Assembly (NCBI GenBank): GCA_029550525.1
Contig: JAKPHF010000023.1
Coordinates: 1 to 64,000, forward strand
Length of the DNA: 64,000 nt
Source: Planctomycetota bacterium
GTDB lineage: Bacteria > Planctomycetota > Phycisphaerae > UBA1845 > PWPN01
Direction of reading: 5' to 3'
Shown: positions 43,332 to 52,367 of the stretch, in pieces
Layout of the letters: each line of letters opens with the position of its first letter
Numbering within the stretch: the first letter of the stretch is position 1
Program-made: the position numbers and the translations under genes
Notes under the pieces: generated by a model
Databases searched by the model: none
Seen by the model: the letters and a program-made list of their open reading frames with translations, nothing else
What the model was told of the DNA's origin: nothing

Positions 43332-45059
43332 TCAATGCCCGGCGTTTCGGGCGGGCACCTGATCCCAGTCAACCACGCCGCACGCAGCCGCCCAAGCCGC
43401 GTAGCGGGCGCTCAACCATTGCACCAGGTCCGGCCGGGCGCCGGCCAGGTCGTTCAACTCCGTGCGATCCGACCGCAGATCGTACAGTTCCCACGCCCCA
43501 CCGTGCACAGCCACCAGCTTGTAATCCCCGCAACGCACGGCGCGATTGCCCTCGTGTTCCCAGAACAAGCACTCCCGCTCAGCAAGCGGTTCGCCCGTCA
43601 ACGCCGGTAACAGACTGCGGCCCGGCGTGGGGACGATCTTCCTGCCGTCCCAATCGCTCGGATAAGCGACGCCGGCTGCATCGCAGCACGTGGCCATCAA
43701 GTCGATGACGTGGCCAACCTCGTGTGTGATCCGCCCCGGCTCGTGAATGACCGCCGGCCAAGAGACGATGAGCGGCGTGGCGATGCCGCCCTCGTGCACC
43801 TGCCGTTTGAACCCGCGGAACGGCGTATTACTGACGTTGGCCCACGGCGCGGCATAGCCCCGGTACGATTCGGCCGTGCCCACCGGCGCGCCCGGCTTGC
43901 CTTCGTCGATATCCTCCGCATCACCGCCGTTGTCGGACAAGAACAACACCAACGTGTTGTCTCTGACGCCAAGCTGCTCGATGCGGGCGAGAATGCGGCC
44001 GATCCCCTGATCCATGCGGTCGATCTGGGCCGCGTAGACCGCCATCCGCAGATCCTGCTCGTCGACGTCCTGCACCGCCTGCCACGCCGGCACGTCCGGT
44101 GCCCGCGGCGACAACGCGGCCTGGGGAGCGAGCATCCTGCCCGCCTCCGAAGTGGTCGGACCACCCTGAGGATCACGCCTCTCACCTGGTGCTGAGGCGG
44201 GCGAGACGCCCGCCCCCCGAACGGCTGCCTCCTGCACGATGCCCAGTTGCAGCATGCGTTCGTAACGCCGGCGGCGAATCGCGTCCCAGCCGTCGCGATA
44301 CTTGCCACGATATTTGGCGATGTCCTCGGGCAAAGCGTGCAGCGGCGCGTGCGGTGCGGTGTAGGCCACATACAAAAAGAACGGCCGGTCGCCGGTCCGG
44401 CCCGCCTCGTCGAGAAAGCGGACGGCGTAATCGGTGATGGCATCCGTGATGTAGAATTCCCGCTCGGGCGGCGAGTAGACCTGCCCATCCAGCGCCATCA
44501 CCCGTCGAGGCTCGGGCCGAAAGTAGTTGCAGGCGCCGCTCAACTGCCCGAAGTATCGTTCGAAACCGTACTCGACCGGCCAGTGCTGCCGCTGCATCCC
44601 CAGGTGCCACTTACCCGACATGAACGTGCGGTATCCCGCCCGGCGCAGGACCTGGGCGATGGTCACCGAGTTTTCGTTGAGGCGCCCACGGTAGCCGGGC
44701 AGACCGCGGTCGGCGGTCATATGACCCACGCCGCACTGATGCGGGTACAACCCGGTCAGCAGCGATGCTCGCGTCGGACAGCAGCGGGCCGCATTGTAGA
44801 ACTGCGTGAACCGCACACCCTCCGCGGCCAGTTGGTCGAGGTGAGGTGTGGCGATCTCCGAGCCGTAGCAGGCCACGTCGGAAAAGCCCATGTCATCGGC
44901 GAGGATGATCACGATGTTCGGGTGGGCGGCACGACCGGCGGGTGAAGGATCGCCCATCGAGGCGGCGGGCAAAATCGCGATCGCTGCTGCCGCCAACGCC
45001 GTCGGCAGGCGCCACCGATTCCGGCTGCCGATCAACCTGCGATACTGCCGCCACACCAT
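43332..45059 (-). CDS. Sulfatase (Cys-type, formylglycine-dependent)
   Basis: A 575-residue exported sulfatase. A signal peptide-like start (LAAAAIAILPAASMG) is followed by PNIVIILADDMGFSD, where the Asp pair binds calcium, and by the formylglycine signature CCPTRASLLTG: Cys93 followed by P-x-R. GKWHLG and LFLSDNGGD complete the active site. It removes sulfate esters, for example from polysaccharides; the substrate is not predictable. Oddity: about 32 residues near 280-312 (GAGVSPASAPGE through TTSEAGRMLAP) are encoded by a family B palindrome pair inserted in frame, in a surface loop after the KYRDGWDAIRRRRYERM helix. The enzyme may tolerate it. Confidence 0.93.
   Translation of the reverse strand: MVWRQYRRLIGSRNRWRLPTALAAAAIAILPAASMGDPSPAGRAAHPNIVIILADDMGFSDVACYGSEIATPHLDQLAAEGVRFTQFYNAARCCPTRASLLTGLYPHQCGVGHMTADRGLPGYRGRLNENSVTIAQVLRRAGYRTFMSGKWHLGMQRQHWPVEYGFERYFGQLSGACNYFRPEPRRVMALDGQVYSPPEREFYITDAITDYAVRFLDEAGRTGDRPFFLYVAYTAPHAPLHALPEDIAKYRGKYRDGWDAIRRRRYERMLQLGIVQEAAVRGAGVSPASAPGERRDPQGGPTTSEAGRMLAPQAALSPRAPDVPAWQAVQDVDEQDLRMAVYAAQIDRMDQGIGRILARIEQLGVRDNTLVLFLSDNGGDAEDIDEGKPGAPVGTAESYRGYAAPWANVSNTPFRGFKRQVHEGGIATPLIVSWPAVIHEPGRITHEVGHVIDLMATCCDAAGVAYPSDWDGRKIVPTPGRSLLPALTGEPLAERECLFWEHEGNRAVRCGDYKLVAVHGGAWELYDLRSDRTELNDLAGARPDLVQWLSARYAAWAAACGVVDWDQVPARNAGH
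44129..44223. repeat. Palindrome family B pair inserted in the sulfatase gene
   Basis: gagcgagcatcctgcccgcc at the left and gaggcgggcgagacgcccgc plus cccccg at the right face each other about 50 bases apart, the same arrangement as at 9.91 kb and 48.64-48.83 kb. The insertion keeps the sulfatase reading frame and contains no stop codon in that frame. Confidence 0.75.
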
Positions 45060-45101
45060 GCCGCGGCACCATACCGGCTCGTCGGCGGCACGACAACACT
45101 G

Positions 45102-45129
45102 TTCAACGACAGCAAAATCCTCGTAGAAT
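45102..45129 (+). promoter_or_regulatory. Promoter of manA
   Basis: TTCAAC (45102-45107) and TAGAAT (45124-45129) with a 16-base spacer. Transcription would begin about 45136, just before a GTG at 45138 and 20 bases before the ATG at 45156. Confidence 0.5.
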
Positions 45130-45155
45130 ACCGCCGAGTGAAGGGAGTATTACGT

Positions 45156-46253
45156 ATGCCTGCATACCCGCTGTTGTTCGAGCCCATTTACAAGCCCAAA
45201 ATCTGGGGCGGCGATCGCATTTTCACCCATTTTGGCCGTCCCCGCGTAAGCACCGAGCCGATCGGCGAGTCGTGGGAACTCGCCGACCTCGAGGAAGACC
45301 AATCGCGCGTGGTCAACGGCCCCGCTCGCGGCAAAACGCTCGGCGAACTCGTCGCCGAATGGGGCTCGGATCTGATCGGCCACGTGGAACTCGTCGACGG
45401 CCGCTTCCCCCTGCTCATCAAGTTCCTCGACGCCGCCGAATCGCTCAGCGTGCAGGTGCATCCGACCGAAGCCGTCGCCCGCAAAATCGGCGGGGCTTGC
45501 CGCGTCAAACACGAGGCCTGGTACATCCTCGCCGCCGAGCCGGGCAGCGTCATCTACCACGGGCTTGAACCGGGCGTCACCCAAGAACGCTTCCGCGAAG
45601 CGATGCTGACCGGGAACGTCGAAGGCATCCTCCGCCGCGTACCCGTACGGCCCGGCGACTGTTATTACCTGCCCAGCGGCACCGCTCACGCCCTGGGCGC
45701 CGGCGTGCTGGTCGCCGAGGTCCAGACGCCGTCCGACGTCACCTACCGCACGTACGACTGGGGACGCGTCGATCCGTCCACCGGCCGGCCGCGCGAGCTG
45801 CACCTCGACCAGGCCATCGAGTGCATCGACTTCGACTCGCCTTCGCCGCCGCCCATGCAGGAGCGGACGCACATCGGCACGATCTCGACCGCCGTGACGC
45901 GCTTGGTGTCCTGCCCGTCGTTCACGATCGAGCGCGTGCGCATGAGCGCGGGCACTCGCCGCGACATTCCGCATGCCGAGCCGGTGGTGTGGATGGTGCT
46001 GGAAGGCAGCGGCCGTGTGGAATGGAAAGGCGGCTCGCCGCTCGAATTCCGCAAGGGCAATGTCCTGCTCCTGCCGGCGGCACTGGAGGAAGGCATCGTC
46101 CAGATCGCCGAGCCGACACAGTGGCTCGAGGCGACCGTTCCCGTGCCCAGCGACCTGGCCGGCTACGACCGCCCCACGCCGGAAACGTCGGCTCCGCCGC
46201 CTGGACCGGCGTTCGTGCCGTTGAACGTTTCAAAAGCCGACGCTGGCGGATGA
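45156..46253 (+). CDS. manA: Class I mannose-6-phosphate isomerase
   Basis: A 365-residue class I phosphomannose isomerase, which interconverts mannose 6-phosphate and fructose 6-phosphate. Markers are the N-terminal FEPIYKPKIWGGDRI, LSVQVHPTE (zinc ligands Gln and His), KHEAWYILAAEPG, the active-site loop and SGTAHALGAGVLVAEVQTPSDVTYR around residue 180-205. The ATG at 45156 has GGGAG at 45143-45147; a GTG at 45138 would add six residues on a nearly leaderless mRNA. Mannose-derived sugars could feed glycosyltransferases in the window, but there is no direct operon link. Confidence 0.93.
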   Translation: MPAYPLLFEPIYKPKIWGGDRIFTHFGRPRVSTEPIGESWELADLEEDQSRVVNGPARGKTLGELVAEWGSDLIGHVELVDGRFPLLIKFLDAAESLSVQVHPTEAVARKIGGACRVKHEAWYILAAEPGSVIYHGLEPGVTQERFREAMLTGNVEGILRRVPVRPGDCYYLPSGTAHALGAGVLVAEVQTPSDVTYRTYDWGRVDPSTGRPRELHLDQAIECIDFDSPSPPPMQERTHIGTISTAVTRLVSCPSFTIERVRMSAGTRRDIPHAEPVVWMVLEGSGRVEWKGGSPLEFRKGNVLLLPAALEEGIVQIAEPTQWLEATVPVPSDLAGYDRPTPETSAPPPGPAFVPLNVSKADAGG

Positions 46254-46356
46254 GCCGGTTTGCGATTTGTTCGCGGGCATCCCGCAAGGACGCGCGGTGG
46301 ACCTGGCAGCGTCCCGGCAGACACGGGCACGCGTGGCCGGCCCGCGCACGACCGTC

Positions 46357-46362
46357 TATAAT
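46357..46362 (+). promoter_or_regulatory. -10 element directly ahead of a start codon
   Basis: A perfect TATAAT ends 8 bases before the ATG at 46371 with no ribosome binding site in between, so the mRNA is probably leaderless. The -35 region (about 46334-46339, tggccg) is poor. Confidence 0.5.
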
Positions 46363-46370
46363 TAAGTCTC

Positions 46371-46676
46371 ATGGACATGAGTACCGTCCCGCAATCCAAG
46401 CCGATGTTGGCCATGGCCGCGTTTCCACAACTGGCGCCTGGCGATCGCATCCGCGTGACCGAGCGAATCGTCGGTATGGCCCAGACGTGGGTCACACAGG
46501 TCGAGGGCGAAGTCATCGCCTGCCGGCCCGAGACTACCGGCAGTTGGTTCACCCACGGCAAGCGTGCCAAGCTCTGGCTGCTTCGCGTGCGCCTGCGGAA
46601 GCCCGACGGCGAAATCACGACGCTGAATCTCGATCAGAACTCGCAGGTGGAGATACTATCCAAGGCGAGTCGGTAG
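46371..46676 (+). CDS. Small conserved protein of unknown function
   Basis: A 101-residue soluble protein. The core from about residue 18 reads like a small beta-barrel: LAPGDRIRVTERIVG, WVTQVEGEVIA, TGSWFTHGK, KLWLLRVRLRKPDGEITTLNLD. I recall very similar small proteins across planctomycete genomes, all without a function. The even spacing of charged and hydrophobic residues and the basic patch suggest a nucleic-acid or ligand-binding fold, but this is inference. The start is fixed by the TATAAT box at 46357-46362; an ATG three codons later is also possible. Confidence 0.75.
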   Translation: MDMSTVPQSKPMLAMAAFPQLAPGDRIRVTERIVGMAQTWVTQVEGEVIACRPETTGSWFTHGKRAKLWLLRVRLRKPDGEITTLNLDQNSQVEILSKASR

Positions 46677-46735
46677 GACGAGTAGGGTAGAAGACAGGAG
46701 CCAGGAGACAGGAGAGCAGGAGACGCAAGCACACT

Positions 46736-46790
46736 GCATTTGAGAAGAGACGGCGGGGTCAAGCCCCGCCGCTCGCTTGAAAACGCTCGT
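46736..46790. repeat. Palindrome family A element
   Basis: cggcggggtcaagccccgcc then gctcgcttgaaaacgc, minus orientation relative to the consensus, in the convergent gap. It lies downstream of the AAA ATPase gene on that strand. Confidence 0.75.
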
Positions 46791-46828
46791 TCTCGCGACC
46801 AGCGAGCCTTCGCGAACCGATTACTCCG

Positions 46829-46866
46829 CTGGCTTATAGCTCACAGCCCTAAGGCTCATAGCTCAT
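46829..46866. repeat. AGCTNNN heptamer array 8
   Basis: ctggctt atagctc acagccc taaggct catagct: five units adjacent to the stop codon of the AAA gene. Confidence 0.65.
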
Positions 46867-46869
46867 AAA

Positions 46870-48375
46870 TCAGTTCTTCGACGTCGCTCGGACGGCACGC
46901 TCGAATGCCCAGCCGCGGATGGCGGCCACCTGCTCCTTCATCGTCCGTGACAACGGAACGATTTCCTTGAGACAGTCGTATAGATGCGCGTCGCTGAGCG
47001 GCTGATTATCGAGCCGTGCCGCGGTCAATGCCGACACCACGAACTGCTCGATCTCCGCGCCCGTCCAGCCTTCCGTGCGTGTGGCGATCAAATCCAGCGG
47101 CAGGCCGGTCGGATCGACGTTGCGCCGCCGCAGATGAATCTGCAGAATTTCGAGCCGCTCTTCCTTCTCGGGCAGATCGATGAAGAACACCTGGTCGAAG
47201 CGTCCCTTGCGGATCATCTCGGCCGGCAGCAGGTCGATGCGGTTGGCAGTGGCGGCCACGAACAGCCCCGTCGGTTTTTCCTGCATCCACGTGAGGAAGT
47301 AGCCGAAGATGCGATCGAGCACGCCGCTGTTATCCGCGTGCGCTCGGGAAAGGCTGTTCTCGATCTCGTCGAACCACACCACCGCCGGCGCGATCTCTTC
47401 CATCGTGCGGCAGGCCTCGGCGAATTGCCGTTCCGCATTGCCGAGCCCGCTCGAGAACACCTGCGACATGTCCACACGATACAACGGCAGTCCGAACACG
47501 CTGGCGATCACCCGCGCCGACAGACTCTTGCCGCAGCCAGACACGCCCATCAGCAACACGCCCTTGGGCACGATCTCCGACGAGAGGCTGTCTCGGGAAT
47601 AAAACAGGTCGCGCCGCTGCCGAAGCCACAGCTTCAGCGCGTCCAGGCCACCCAGCTGATCGATGTTCACCGTATCGGGCACATATTCCATCAGCCCCGT
47701 CTTGCGTACGAGCTGCCGCTTTTCCTCCTGAAGGAATGGCACCGCGGTCTCATCGAGCTTGCCGGCCTGGCTCACTGCGTAACGCAAAGCATGCCGTGCC
47801 TCGTTGAAGCTGAGCCCCTGCAACGCCCGGCCCAGCACGTAAGCGGCCTCCTGCGACGGCTCGTCCTTCGTCAGCAGCTTGCCCTCCGTCCTGACCAGCT
47901 CTTCCATCTCGCCCAGGTCGGGCAGGGGCAGCTTGACGAACGCCATCTCACGATCGAGCTCGGCGGGGATGAGTTTCAACGGTGAGCAGATCACCACGAA
48001 TTTGCCCGAGTTGACGCACTCGTGGTAGACGTCGCGGAGCCGCCGCCGCACGTCGGCACCATCCCGCAGGTAGTCGTGAAAATCCTTCAACACGAAGAAC
48101 GCCGCCGTGGGAAATGCGAGGGCAAAGTCCAGGACGGCCCGAGCGTTCTCCGGCTGCGTTTTGTAAGGCCGGCCTCGCTGGGTCAGCCCCTCGGTCGCGC
48201 TCCACACGAAGACCTCGCTCTTGGCGCCGCCGATGTTAGATGCCGCCAGTTGTTCGACCAGCGACAAGACCCGCTCTTCCTCGGGCGTTTGCACATAGAT
48301 TACAGGCCGACCCGCCTCGACCAGAGCGGACACGGCCGCTAATGCTTTCGGTCTATCCTGGAGCGTCTCGCTCAT
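46870..48375 (-). CDS. AAA ATPase of the Ycf46-like group
   Basis: A 501-residue protein. The first 230 residues form a conserved but poorly understood N-terminal domain (YVQTPEEERVLSLVEQLA, PTAAFFVLKDFHDYL). Then comes one AAA module: GGLDALKLWLRQRRDLF, Walker A LMGVSGCGKSLSA, Walker B VVWFDEIENSL, the second region of homology ATANRIDLLP and arginine fingers RKGRFDQVFFIDLP. The arrangement matches Ycf46-like proteins of cyanobacteria and other phyla, related to FtsH-type AAA domains but without the protease. Function in bacteria is unknown; roles in carbon or stress regulation have been suggested. GAGGAA precedes the ATG by 8 bases. Confidence 0.85.
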   Translation of the reverse strand: MSETLQDRPKALAAVSALVEAGRPVIYVQTPEEERVLSLVEQLAASNIGGAKSEVFVWSATEGLTQRGRPYKTQPENARAVLDFALAFPTAAFFVLKDFHDYLRDGADVRRRLRDVYHECVNSGKFVVICSPLKLIPAELDREMAFVKLPLPDLGEMEELVRTEGKLLTKDEPSQEAAYVLGRALQGLSFNEARHALRYAVSQAGKLDETAVPFLQEEKRQLVRKTGLMEYVPDTVNIDQLGGLDALKLWLRQRRDLFYSRDSLSSEIVPKGVLLMGVSGCGKSLSARVIASVFGLPLYRVDMSQVFSSGLGNAERQFAEACRTMEEIAPAVVWFDEIENSLSRAHADNSGVLDRIFGYFLTWMQEKPTGLFVAATANRIDLLPAEMIRKGRFDQVFFIDLPEKEERLEILQIHLRRRNVDPTGLPLDLIATRTEGWTGAEIEQFVVSALTAARLDNQPLSDAHLYDCLKEIVPLSRTMKEQVAAIRGWAFERAVRATSKN

Positions 48376-48639
48376 GGAAGTACATTCCTCGAAAGCTTGC
48401 TCTGCGACCGCCGATAACCCGCGGGCCGCACGAGCCTGCAGTCAATTGTACGCTCACCAATCCCCACCGGGTGCGGCCCGTCCTGCACCTCGGCATCGGG
48501 CAAGCGCCGGATGCAGGCCGCAGCGTCCGAGAATCCGGCGCCTTGGGTCTGGACCACAGATAACACTGCCGGACACGGAAGGAAAGCAGGGGCTGGGGCC
48601 TGACAAGAAACACCATTGACTCAATCTTGTACGGCAGCG

Positions 48640-48672
48640 GTCGGGGGGGTGGCATCTTGCCCGCCTCATCAA
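48640..48672. repeat. Palindrome family B element (left half)
   Basis: ggggggtggcatcttgcccg followed by cctcatcaag; pairs with the opposite element at 48795-48833. Confidence 0.6.
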
Positions 48673-48706
48673 GGGGATCGACCTCCATCCATGATCGGCA
48701 ACCTGT

Positions 48707-48765
48707 TGTGATGCATGCTTCCAGCGTGCGCACTGCAGGCAGGATGCCTGCACCACAATGCACGG
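48707..48765. repeat. Palindrome family C element
   Basis: Two stems, tgcatgcttccagcgtgcgc and tgcaggcaggatgcctgca, followed by ccacaatgcacg; nearly the same as the copy at 34.48 kb. Confidence 0.75.
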
Positions 48766-48794
48766 TGGGTCGTGCATTATAAGTGGCATACTTG

Positions 48795-48833
48795 GTCTGA
48801 GGCGGGCAAGATGCCCGCCCCCCAAAACCCCCC
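48795..48833. repeat. Palindrome family B element (right half)
   Basis: tctgaggcgggcaagatgcc followed by cgccccccaaaa; same right-hand arm as inside the sulfatase gene (44.2 kb) and at 54.96 kb. Confidence 0.7.
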
Positions 48834-48866
48834 GCTTGCGCGAAGGTCGGCACCCCAAGGGCCGTT

Positions 48867-49784
48867 TTACCGCCCCAGCATGGCTTGGATCTCGGCCCTT
48901 CGCGGTGCCGAGGGCTGCGCGCCGAGCTTGGTTACCGACAGAGCCGCTGCCGCGTTCGCGAACCGGATCGCTTCCACCAGAGGCTGGCCCTCAGCCATGG
49001 CGACAGCCAGCGCGCCGTTGAAGACATCACCCGCCGCCGTCGTGTCCACCGCCTGCACCTTGAAGCCTGGCACGAGCCCGGTGAACTCGTCGGACGATAC
49101 GAACACGCCGCGGGCTCCCAGCGTGATGATCACCATGCCCACGCCCTTGGCCCGCAACGCCTGGGCGGCCCGACCGGCGTCCTCGTCGCGATCCACCTTG
49201 ATGCCGGTCAGCAGTTCGGCCTCGGTCTCATTGGGCGTCAACACGGACACACGGGCGAGCAGCGCATCGCTCAACGGCTGTGCGGGTGCCGGATTGAGGA
49301 TGACTCGCACGCCCTTGGCATGGGCCAGTTCCGCCGCGGCCTGCACCGTCTCCAAGGGCGTCTCGAGCTGCATGACCAGGACGTCGGCAGCGGCGATGGC
49401 TCCGGCCGCCGCTTGCACGTCCGCGGGCGAGAGCCGGCCGTTCGCTCCCGAGGCCACGCCGATGCTGTTCTCGCCGTCGGCGGCCACGAAGATGAGTGCC
49501 ACGCCCGATGCCGCCTCCGCGTCCTTGGTCACGTAGGCGACATCGATTCCGTCACTGACGAATCCCTTGATGGCCTGCTCGCCGAACACGTCGTCGCCCA
49601 CCCGGGCGACGAACGTGACGCTGCCGCCGGCCCGAGCGGCGGCCACCGCCTGGTTGGCGCCCTTGCCGCCCGCCGCCATGGTGAACTGACCGCCGAGAAT
49701 CGTCTCACCCGGCCGCGGAATCCGCGCCGCCTGGATGATCATGTCCGTGTTCGAGCTGCCGACCACTACGATGCGACTAGCCAT
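48867..49784 (-). CDS. rbsK: Ribokinase
   Basis: A 305-residue PfkB-family kinase that phosphorylates D-ribose. Both family signatures are present: [24 protein letters not shown] near residue 30-55 (substrate side) and [17 protein letters not shown] near 245-262, which holds the catalytic Asp and the anion hole. NPAPAQPL and [13 protein letters not shown] also match RbsK. GGGAGGTG precedes the ATG at 49784. The ATG overlaps the last codons of the transporter gene upstream by 8 bases, so the two genes are translationally coupled and a ribose or nucleoside-sugar import/use pair is likely. Confidence 0.95.
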   Translation of the reverse strand: MASRIVVVGSSNTDMIIQAARIPRPGETILGGQFTMAAGGKGANQAVAAARAGGSVTFVARVGDDVFGEQAIKGFVSDGIDVAYVTKDAEAASGVALIFVAADGENSIGVASGANGRLSPADVQAAAGAIAAADVLVMQLETPLETVQAAAELAHAKGVRVILNPAPAQPLSDALLARVSVLTPNETEAELLTGIKVDRDEDAGRAAQALRAKGVGMVIITLGARGVFVSSDEFTGLVPGFKVQAVDTTAAGDVFNGALAVAMAEGQPLVEAIRFANAAAALSVTKLGAQPSAPRRAEIQAMLGR

Positions 49785-50892
49785 GCATCACCTCCCACGC
49801 CGCCCAGGCCACCGGTTCCGTAGCAGGCGTTTCGGCCGGTTGCGTCACGGCCGGCTGTGTCGCCGGAGTCTTGGCTTCGACGGCTTTGGCATAGATCAGC
49901 AGCGAAAGCCCCACGATGAAAAACGCGAACATCGCCGTCAGCAGATTGTTCGTCCCCTTGGGCGCGGTCTTGAACTCGCGCCAGATGAACACGCCCCAGA
50001 ACGCCGCCACCATGGTGGCCCCCTGCCCCAGGCCGTAGGAGATTGCCGGCCCCGCCTTGTCCGACGCGATGATGTTGAGCGACATGCCCACGCCCCAGAT
50101 GATCCCGCCGAGGATGCCCACGATGTGCAGCCACGGCGTGCCCTTGCGGAAGTAATCGCTCGGCTGCACCGGCGGACCGCTGAACGGCTTGAGCATAATC
50201 ACCGTGTTGAACACGAAGTTCGAAAGGAACAGTCCCAAGGCGAAAAAGACCAACGCCGTATACGGCGTGAGCATGCCCGCGTTATCCGGATTGCCGAGCT
50301 CCTTCAGATCGGCCGGGAACGAGCGCGCCACGAACTGGTAAAACTGGCTCATGAGCACGCCGCACACGATTGACAGCACGATGCCCTTGACGCTGGTCGT
50401 GCGTGCCCCTGCCGTCAATCGGCGGTACGCGATGGCGTCGATGATGATCGCGATCGTGATGGCCGCCACGCCCAGGAACAGCAATACCGGATCGCCCGCT
50501 GGCCGGAGAATGTAATTGGTCAGTACGCCCAGGATCAGCGCCAGACCGATGCCGACCGGAAACGCCACCGCCATGCCCGCGATGTCAATGGCCGCCACCA
50601 ACAAAATGTTGGCGAGATTAAACACGATCCCGCCCAGCATGGCCCACCCCAGATACGCCGGGGCTGCCTGCTTCAAATCATCGATGAATCCGCGTCCCGT
50701 TTCGCCCGTGCTGCCCAGCGTGAACGCGAACAGCACGGTCAACAAGAGCACGCCGAGGCAGTAGTCCCAATAGAACAGTTGGAATCGCCACTCTTTGCTG
50801 GCCAGTTTCTGTGTGTTCGCCCACGACCCCCAGCACAGCATCGTGACCACACACAGTACGACGGCGACTGCGTAGGACTCGACAATGAACAT
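49777..50892 (-). CDS. GRP/RhaT-type sugar permease
   Basis: A 371-residue membrane protein with ten predicted helices in the drug/metabolite transporter superfamily. Markers of the GRP (glucose/ribose porter) and RhaT groups are [18 protein letters not shown] in helix 1, [17 protein letters not shown] in helix 2, [32 protein letters not shown] and [30 protein letters not shown]. It ends with a Pro/Thr/Ala-rich tail. It is likely a proton- or sodium-linked sugar importer, with ribose the natural guess because ribokinase overlaps downstream. Confidence 0.82.
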   Translation of the reverse strand: MFIVESYAVAVVLCVVTMLCWGSWANTQKLASKEWRFQLFYWDYCLGVLLLTVLFAFTLGSTGETGRGFIDDLKQAAPAYLGWAMLGGIVFNLANILLVAAIDIAGMAVAFPVGIGLALILGVLTNYILRPAGDPVLLFLGVAAITIAIIIDAIAYRRLTAGARTTSVKGIVLSIVCGVLMSQFYQFVARSFPADLKELGNPDNAGMLTPYTALVFFALGLFLSNFVFNTVIMLKPFSGPPVQPSDYFRKGTPWLHIVGILGGIIWGVGMSLNIIASDKAGPAISYGLGQGATMVAAFWGVFIWREFKTAPKGTNNLLTAMFAFFIVGLSLLIYAKAVEAKTPATQPAVTQPAETPATEPVAWAAWEVMHG

Positions 50893-50993
50893 CCGTCACT
50901 TCCCTTCTCGATGAAAATGGAGCCGCTGATCCGATGCGAAAAGTGCGGACATATCATGCGGCAGGCACAGCAAGCCCGTCAAGCAAAGTCATC

Positions 50994-51040
50994 ACGCGAG
51001 CGGCGGGGCTCGCCCCCGCCGACTCATTTGAAATGGGACC
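50994..51040 (+). repeat. Palindrome family A element
   Basis: gcgagcggcggggctcgccc followed by ccgccgactcatttgaaatg; lies between the transporter start and the PH-domain stop. Confidence 0.75.
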
Positions 51041-51157
51041 ACCACCCACCCTGCTCGCGATCAGAAGCGTTCGTCCGGAATCGTGGTCACACCTGATGAC
51101 AGAAGAAACCGCCTGGCCAAGCCAGACGGCTCGCTCAATTGCACGAGCAGAGAAGCG

Positions 51158-51832
51158 TTACACGCCGTTGCCGTACTTCTGGGCCCGGTGGATGGCCGAT
51201 CGCACTCGTTCGTGGACTTCGAGCGGATTGTGCAGATTGATCCAGGACGCTTCGACGCCGCCCGTTCCGGCGGTGGCGAACGAGATGGAGCCCAGGCCGA
51301 CCAGCCGTTCGTACCACGAGAGCGTGAGAAACGTGTTCTGAATCTTGTTGAGCTGACACTCGAACAGGTCCACGTTGAAGATGCCTCGCAGCCGCATGAT
51401 GCGCCGGTTGGTCAGTACGTACAACCGCGAGACCCACTGCAGCAACGCGAATCCCACCCGAGCCGCCGCCAGCGCCAGCGCAGCCTTGATTACCAGCGGC
51501 GGATTGACGCCGGGCACCAGCGGCCCCACCCATGCCGTCAAGGCGATCACCACCGCCAGCGCGATCAGCCAGCGAGCCGACGTGAACAGGATGAACCAGA
51601 GCGAAGGCTTGATGGCGAAGATCACAATCTCGTCGCCGTCCAGCAGATGAGCGGGGATCAGGTTGGCCGGCGTGAGTTGCCCGGCCGCTCCGTGCTCGGT
51701 GAACGGGGTCTGGAACGTCCGCAACCGGTCGCGATCGCCGATGATGGTCCGCCCGGGCAACGACGTTCCCTTGATAGGACGTGTCTGGGTCATGGACTCG
51801 CAGTGCCCCGTGTCACCGTACCACTTATCCAC
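51158..51832 (-). CDS. Bacterial PH-domain membrane protein
   Basis: A 224-residue protein with two adjacent transmembrane helices (LWFILFTSARWLIALAVVIAL near 80-100 and a hydrophobic stretch near 115-135) followed by a bPH2/DUF304-type PH-like domain, recognised by VSRLYVLTNRRIMRLRGIFN. Members are membrane proteins with unknown ligands. The start is taken as GTG at 51832, which overlaps the hpt stop codon and has GGGAAGAAG upstream; ATG 51793 (MTQTRPIKG) is an alternative 13 codons later without a site. Confidence 0.7.
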   Translation of the reverse strand: MDKWYGDTGHCESMTQTRPIKGTSLPGRTIIGDRDRLRTFQTPFTEHGAAGQLTPANLIPAHLLDGDEIVIFAIKPSLWFILFTSARWLIALAVVIALTAWVGPLVPGVNPPLVIKAALALAAARVGFALLQWVSRLYVLTNRRIMRLRGIFNVDLFECQLNKIQNTFLTLSWYERLVGLGSISFATAGTGGVEASWINLHNPLEVHERVRSAIHRAQKYGNGV

Positions 51833-52367
51833 GGTACACTTCTTCCCTCAAAACCGCAATATCGGGCAGATTTCGATAATGGTCGTTGAAGTCCAGGCCG
51901 TAGCCCACCACGAACAGATCGTCGATGTCGAAGCCCACGAAATCCGCCGACACATCGGGGGGAACCTTGCTCGGCTTGCGGAGAAGCACGCAGGTCCGGA
52001 TGCTCTTGGGCCGCGCTCGCTCGAGGTGGCTTCGGACCAGCCGTAACGTCCCGCCCGTATCCAGGATGTCATCCACCAGGAGCACATGACGGCCGGTCAC
52101 ATCCGTATTCAACTGCTGCACAATGTGGGCCGTGGTCGGCTTGGTGCCCTGGTAGCTCGAAACCGTGATCAAGCCCAGCTTCATCCGAAGAGGCAGGCAA
52201 CGAATCAGGTCCGAGACAAAGATGAAGGCTCCGGACAGGATGGTCACCAGCGTCAGCCCGGCTTGCATGTCGCCCTCGTACGTGCGACTGATTTCCGCCG
52301 CCAGTTGCCGGACTCGCTCGGCAATGCGCTCCCGAGAGATCAAGATTCGTGCAATATCTTCGCTCAT
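51825..52367 (-). CDS. hpt: Hypoxanthine phosphoribosyltransferase
   Basis: A 180-residue purine salvage enzyme that makes IMP or GMP from the base and PRPP. The PRPP-binding loop is VLLVDDILDTGGTLRLV (about 97-113) and the flexible loop SSYQGTK lies near residue 70-76. VGFDIDDLFVVGYGLDFNDHYRNLP is the standard HPRT C-terminal segment. The PH-domain gene starts inside its last codons. Salvage connections exist to the nucleoside hydrolase at 33.5 kb, but not in an operon. Confidence 0.95.
   Translation of the reverse strand: MSEDIARILISRERIAERVRQLAAEISRTYEGDMQAGLTLVTILSGAFIFVSDLIRCLPLRMKLGLITVSSYQGTKPTTAHIVQQLNTDVTGRHVLLVDDILDTGGTLRLVRSHLERARPKSIRTCVLLRKPSKVPPDVSADFVGFDIDDLFVVGYGLDFNDHYRNLPDIAVLREEVYRG

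Larger units (their letters stand above)
48376..48866. other. Intergenic repeat cluster
   Basis: About 490 bases with no gene but three palindrome elements (family B at 48640-48672 and 48795-48833, family C at 48707-48765). Frames that run through it are translations of the repeats, such as ...LQAGCLHHN. It separates the AAA gene start from the ribokinase stop. Confidence 0.6.

Noticed and set aside
48454-48858. Protein-coding frames in the 48.4-48.9 kb gap
   Set aside because: They translate the palindromic repeats (sequences such as LQAGCLHH recur at each copy) and have no ribosome site.
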